From contig NZ_NBOF01000001.1 of assembly GCF_002104475.1 (NCBI RefSeq), positions 868,001-932,000 on the forward strand: a DNA stretch of 64,000 nucleotides. Direction: 5' to 3'. Shown piece by piece: positions 61,216 through 64,000 of the stretch; the first letter of the stretch is position 1; every line of letters starts with the position of its first letter. Under the pieces are notes generated by a model. The model saw nothing but the letters and a program-made list of their open reading frames with translations, was not told the DNA's origin and did no database searches. A program made the position numbers and the translations under genes. This DNA is from Cognaticolwellia mytili (lineage in GTDB: Bacteria; Pseudomonadota; Gammaproteobacteria; Enterobacterales; Alteromonadaceae).

Positions 61216-61671
61216 ATGGATTGGAAAAACGTTGACACAACGCACTGTGGAATTAAGGCCTGCACAGACATCTTAGGCGATAAATGGACGCTACTTATTT
61301 TAAGGGATGTTTATTTTGGTGTAACAAAATTCCAAGATTTACAAAAGCATATCGGTGCTTCTTCGACAATAATCACACAAAGATTGAAAAAATTAGTTGA
61401 TCATGGACTACTAGGAAAATCCGAATATAAGCAGCAGGGAAGCCGTATACACAATGAATACATCCTGACCGAAAAGGGAGTTACTGCATTGCCACTTTTA
61501 ATTGCAATGGCGCAATTTGGCTATGAACACTTAATTGAAAATGACCAACGACTTTCTTCTTTCATTGATGTGAATACAGGTGAATCGTTAAATTTAGCCT
61601 TAGTGAATAACAAAGGGCAAGCAGTGCCGAGAGAGCAAATAAAAATTGTTATTAACGCTGAGCCTAATTAA
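61216..61671 (+). CDS. HxlR-family transcriptional regulator with candidate redox Cys
   Basis: This 151-residue protein has the HxlR winged helix: HCGIKACTDILGDKWTLLIL, FQDLQKHIGASSTIITQRLK and VDHGLLGKSEYKQQGSRIHN with the wing YILTEKG. A Cys pair (residues 11 and 16) lies just before the first helix; in Bacillus YodB, CatR and HypR a Cys at this place senses quinones, diamide or hypochlorite. A divergent OYE reductase is a typical target of such sensors. The redox role is inferred from position and target. Confidence 0.88.
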   Translation: MDWKNVDTTHCGIKACTDILGDKWTLLILRDVYFGVTKFQDLQKHIGASSTIITQRLKKLVDHGLLGKSEYKQQGSRIHNEYILTEKGVTALPLLIAMAQFGYEHLIENDQRLSSFIDVNTGESLNLALVNNKGQAVPREQIKIVINAEPN

Positions 61672-61895
61672 AGTCTCAGTCAATTATTACCTTGTAATAA
61701 ACTCTTTGAAATTATTTTTACTACTTGTTTAGTATGCTTTTTTACTCCAACAATAGCTGCAGAAGCATTGTGTGGTGGAATATGAGAAGTTACTTACTGT
61801 TATTTCATTTCTTCAATATGAATGTTGTATTGATGAGTAATACAAAATCCAGAAAAATTGTAATTGTGGCTAACTACAATCGATTTGTTAAGGTT

Positions 61896-62447
61896 TTAGC
61901 CATTAAATTGTTCAAACTTTACTGATAATTCTGCTGCCAGTTTATCTTGTCCTTTAAGCCTTAAAACTTCGATTATGCATTCGATGGTGCATAACCCTCC
62001 TTTAGGTTGATTAGCCCTAAGTTTGTATGAAGAATCATTTGTCGTTTTCAGAGTAAATTGCGGTGCATTTTTTAAATAAGAACTTTGGTTAAAGATCTTA
62101 TTGGCTTCTTGCCATGTGCTATCAATAATAATGATATTTTCATATGCTTCAACTCCTACCTTCGACATAACCGTTGAAACGACCTTTGATACAGCTGATG
62201 ATACAATTGGCTCTTCAGTCTGAGGTTCAGCCGATGGCATAGCCGGAGATCCAGTCGATGACAGTTCTCCTTTCGAATATAATAATACGGCCTGATTATT
62301 TTCGATTAATCGAACAAGGTCTTTATTAGGGTTTAGTCTTTCCCAGGGTATACGTTCAACAATATTATTAGCGTCTTCTATCGCGATAACACCCGTATTG
62401 GTGCCCCTACGCATTTCCCGTTCATGGGTAAGCAAAAATATTTTCAT
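61896..62447 (-). CDS. DTW-domain tRNA-uridine aminocarboxypropyltransferase-like protein
   Basis: This 183-residue protein has the core motif IIIIDSTWQEANKIF (D-x-TW of the DTW family, about residue 115), RLRANQP-like YKLRANQPKGGLCTIECIIEVL, and the N-terminal FLLTHEREMRRGTNTG. DTW proteins (TapT/YfiP, TuaA) add an aminocarboxypropyl group to U47 or related uridines of tRNA. The N-terminal zinc-like Cys cluster found in YfiP is absent here. A Ser/Pro/Glu-rich insertion (about residues 60-95: SSTGSPAMPSAEPQTEE) interrupts the fold compared with typical members. Confidence 0.8.
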   Translation of the reverse strand: MKIFLLTHEREMRRGTNTGVIAIEDANNIVERIPWERLNPNKDLVRLIENNQAVLLYSKGELSSTGSPAMPSAEPQTEEPIVSSAVSKVVSTVMSKVGVEAYENIIIIDSTWQEANKIFNQSSYLKNAPQFTLKTTNDSSYKLRANQPKGGLCTIECIIEVLRLKGQDKLAAELSVKFEQFNG

Positions 62448-62619
62448 TTTTACGTGTTGTTCCGCATTAAATTATTATTTTGAGATTCGATGGGAAAATT
62501 TGAAGATTGTTAGTTCAAAACCTAGATCCAACGTTTCAAGTGCAATGTGAAAGAGGCATACGTTGAATATGCGATATACCTCATCGATATTAGTTTAATA
62601 AGCTATCTCAGTATACTAT

Positions 62620-63579
62620 TTACTGTAAACAACACTTCTTATATTTCTTGCCACTGCCACATGGGCAAGGCTCATTGCGGCCAGTGGTTGGTAATGAACT
62701 AACAGGCACACTGTTATCTAGAATTGTTTTTTCATCGTACAGGATATTAGACAACAAACCACCCTCACCCATTAACGAATCAAAGCCATCAAAATCTTCG
62801 TTTGACGAATCATCTAATGCTTCATCTTCCGCGTCATCATTAGCCCATGACTTTAAGGTATCAACAAGATTAAACTCGGTTTCAATCGTGCCTGATTCAA
62901 TCAGCTTAAATGTATATTCCTTATCCCAAGCTTTTACTTCTGCTTCTTTAAAGCGGTCTTCATCAAATAAATTTTTATCGCACAGTTCAATAAACTGAGC
63001 TTTAAAATCATCAAGTTGATAGGTAATACAAGAATCCGCTAATGCGCTAATTAAAAAGCTATTAATTGCACTCGGTATCGCCAAAAATGCAGCTAACCAA
63101 CGCGTTACATGTTCAGTTAATTCAGCCTTATCAATGGTGCCGAATTCGTACTGAGCAAATACCGCTTCAATAGCAGATGCTTTGCAATACATAGCTTGAT
63201 GACCATCAGCAATATAGTCAGACAAGGATTGTGTACTACCGTCTGCAACATTATAAAATAAGCTTGGTGTTAATTCGGTCAACGCATCACCAAATACACC
63301 TTCAATAGGGGTTAAATAGGTGTCACTGCAGGAAAATAGCTGTAAGCATTTTGACAACGCTGGGGTGTATTTTAATTCTGCTAACAGCAAGGTGCCAAAA
63401 AATAACACCGCATTCTGCTCATCGCTTAGCGAGTTTTCAAGCGCGATAAATTGATCTATTGTGCGTTCTAATTCAGGATAAAATTCTGACCAATTCGTTT
63501 TAAGCACTTCGATCGCTGCAATAGGTAGTTCGTTGCCATGTGCATTACCTATTTCCAATAAAGCTTGTTCTAAATTCAT
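62620..63579 (-). CDS. DUF1186-family protein with C-terminal SEC-C motif
   Basis: The ATG at 63579 (six bases after GGA) is preferred; the frame starts eight codons upstream. The product (319 residues) is alpha-helical with acidic character, followed by a flexible acidic linker (DDAEDEALDDSSNEDFDGFD) and the zinc-binding SEC-C motif GRNEPCPCGSGKKYKKCC at the end (C-x-C...CC). The N-terminal PTPALSK-type HEAT-like repeats match DUF1186. SEC-C motifs bind zinc and act in protein-protein contact (SecA, YecA-like). No specific function is known. Confidence 0.85.
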   Translation of the reverse strand: MNLEQALLEIGNAHGNELPIAAIEVLKTNWSEFYPELERTIDQFIALENSLSDEQNAVLFFGTLLLAELKYTPALSKCLQLFSCSDTYLTPIEGVFGDALTELTPSLFYNVADGSTQSLSDYIADGHQAMYCKASAIEAVFAQYEFGTIDKAELTEHVTRWLAAFLAIPSAINSFLISALADSCITYQLDDFKAQFIELCDKNLFDEDRFKEAEVKAWDKEYTFKLIESGTIETEFNLVDTLKSWANDDAEDEALDDSSNEDFDGFDSLMGEGGLLSNILYDEKTILDNSVPVSSLPTTGRNEPCPCGSGKKYKKCCLQ

Positions 63580-63765
63580 GTATATTCCGCGTTGAATCAT
63601 CAATTATGAGTGGCGAATGCCTGATGCTGTGCATTATAACGCTTTCTAATAGCGTTATCATGCAAAGCATCGGCAATAACGAAAGTTTTATTTAATTCAA
63701 GTCACTATCCGACACATTCGTGGAAGACTCAAATATCGAGCTAAACAACCTGAAGCGATGGTAAA

Positions 63766-64000
63766 TTATATTACACCACCAACTTTCAATATTATTGCAG
63801 TTACCGTTAACAACGCAGCCCCTGAATAAACCATTTTTCCAGAGTATGACGCGATGTCCCAGTGTTTTCCGCAGTAAATTAATGAAGCAGGTAAGAAGAG
63901 AATAATTGACCAACCAAATAAATGCTGTTTGTTACCTAAAGCCACAACAGCACTAAAAATAGAACCTATAACAAATAACATTAAGCCAATAGAGCCAGTT
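63766..64000 (-). CDS. Partial small integral membrane protein (5' end outside window)
   Basis: The minus frame ending at 63766 stays open to the window edge, so the start may lie beyond 64000; an ATG exists at 63981. The visible 78 residues form three hydrophobic helices separated by short loops (ALGNKQHLFGWSI, YCGKHWDIASYSGK). I do not recognise a family. A second reading frame here (ending at 63692) is a shadow. Confidence 0.5.
   Translation of the reverse strand, partial: TGSIGLMLFVIGSIFSAVVALGNKQHLFGWSIILFLPASLIYCGKHWDIASYSGKMVYSGAALLTVTAIILKVGGVI

Noticed and set aside
63692-63913. Second minus-strand ORF overlapping the partial membrane protein
   Set aside because: It overlaps in another frame, has no signal or domain pattern, and the hydrophobic frame ending at 63766 is the better candidate.
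1-64000. CRISPR arrays, restriction-modification, toxin-antitoxin or prophage modules
   Set aside because: I looked for regularly spaced repeats, methylase/nuclease motifs, paired small genes and phage structural genes and saw none; the only mobile traces are the MITE-like element and the IS3/recombinase relics.

Overview
The window is AT-rich chromosomal DNA of a marine gammaproteobacterium, most likely an Alteromonadales member of the Colwelliaceae (Colwellia/Thalassotalea-like). This placement is an inference from protein flavour (E. coli-like AroG, DeoD, HinT and ImuA-ImuB-DnaE2; many TonB/RND/LysR genes) and base composition; no rRNA is present to confirm it. I saw no CRISPR array, prophage or rRNA operon. 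One tRNA gene (tRNA-Ser, UGA) is present.

Layout. 1-4.4 kb: a TPP-riboswitch-controlled thiamine salvage operon on the minus strand (TonB receptor, YkoF-like thiamine-binding protein, PnuT-type permease, thiamine-kinase-like phosphotransferase running off the left edge). 4.5-10.9 kb: hinT and a complete tripartite RND multidrug-type pump (permease, adaptor, outer-membrane lipoprotein channel). 11.1-16.8 kb: the SOS mutasome cassette imuA-imuB-dnaE2 behind a LexA box set in a perfect 20-bp inverted repeat. 16.9-20.6 kb: aroG, then add, a MITE-like element with a 7-bp target duplication, xapX and deoD (purine salvage). 20.6-22.3 kb: a degenerate strip with an IS3 transposase tail, a broken serine-recombinase-like ORF and a T-arm duplicate next to tRNA-Ser, which looks like an integration scar. 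22.5-24.0 kb: a MATE transporter. 24.1-33.3 kb: a heavy-metal (czc-type) efflux region with CzcCBA-like proteins plus His-rich and membrane accessory proteins (DUF6488, HupE/UreJ-like, transmembrane anchor).

33.5-48 kb is a mixed metabolic stretch: orphan FetB-like permease, two radical SAM proteins, a DUF3012 lipoprotein, a three-gene GyrI-like/secreted/cupin operon, a NemA-type ene-reductase, a CmcJ-like oxygenase with a divergent LysR, a SUKH protein, an iron alcohol dehydrogenase, oligopeptidase B and an MDR quinone reductase. 48-61.7 kb repeats one pattern: a regulator (LysR x3, Lrp/AsnC, HxlR) beside the gene or genes it probably controls (MDR reductase, Gate-domain transporter, pirin plus FAD oxidoreductase, DoxX, OYE). 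A secreted hydrolase there carries two BlaI/CopY-type operators, and a DUF2892-GGDEF/EAL pair is flanked by two fragments of one Gfo/Idh/MocA dehydrogenase. 61.9-64 kb: a DTW-domain tRNA modification enzyme, a DUF1186/SEC-C protein and a partial small membrane protein.

Functional theme: cofactor salvage, SOS mutagenesis, export of toxicants and metals, and detoxification of electrophiles and quinones. I did not find a clearly novel multi-gene system. The most noteworthy unexplained signals are the operator arrays (BlaI-type at 49.2 kb, HxlR-type at 61.1 kb), the extended LexA palindrome, the leader structure of the thiamine operon, the metal-region accessory cassette and the two mobile-element scars.
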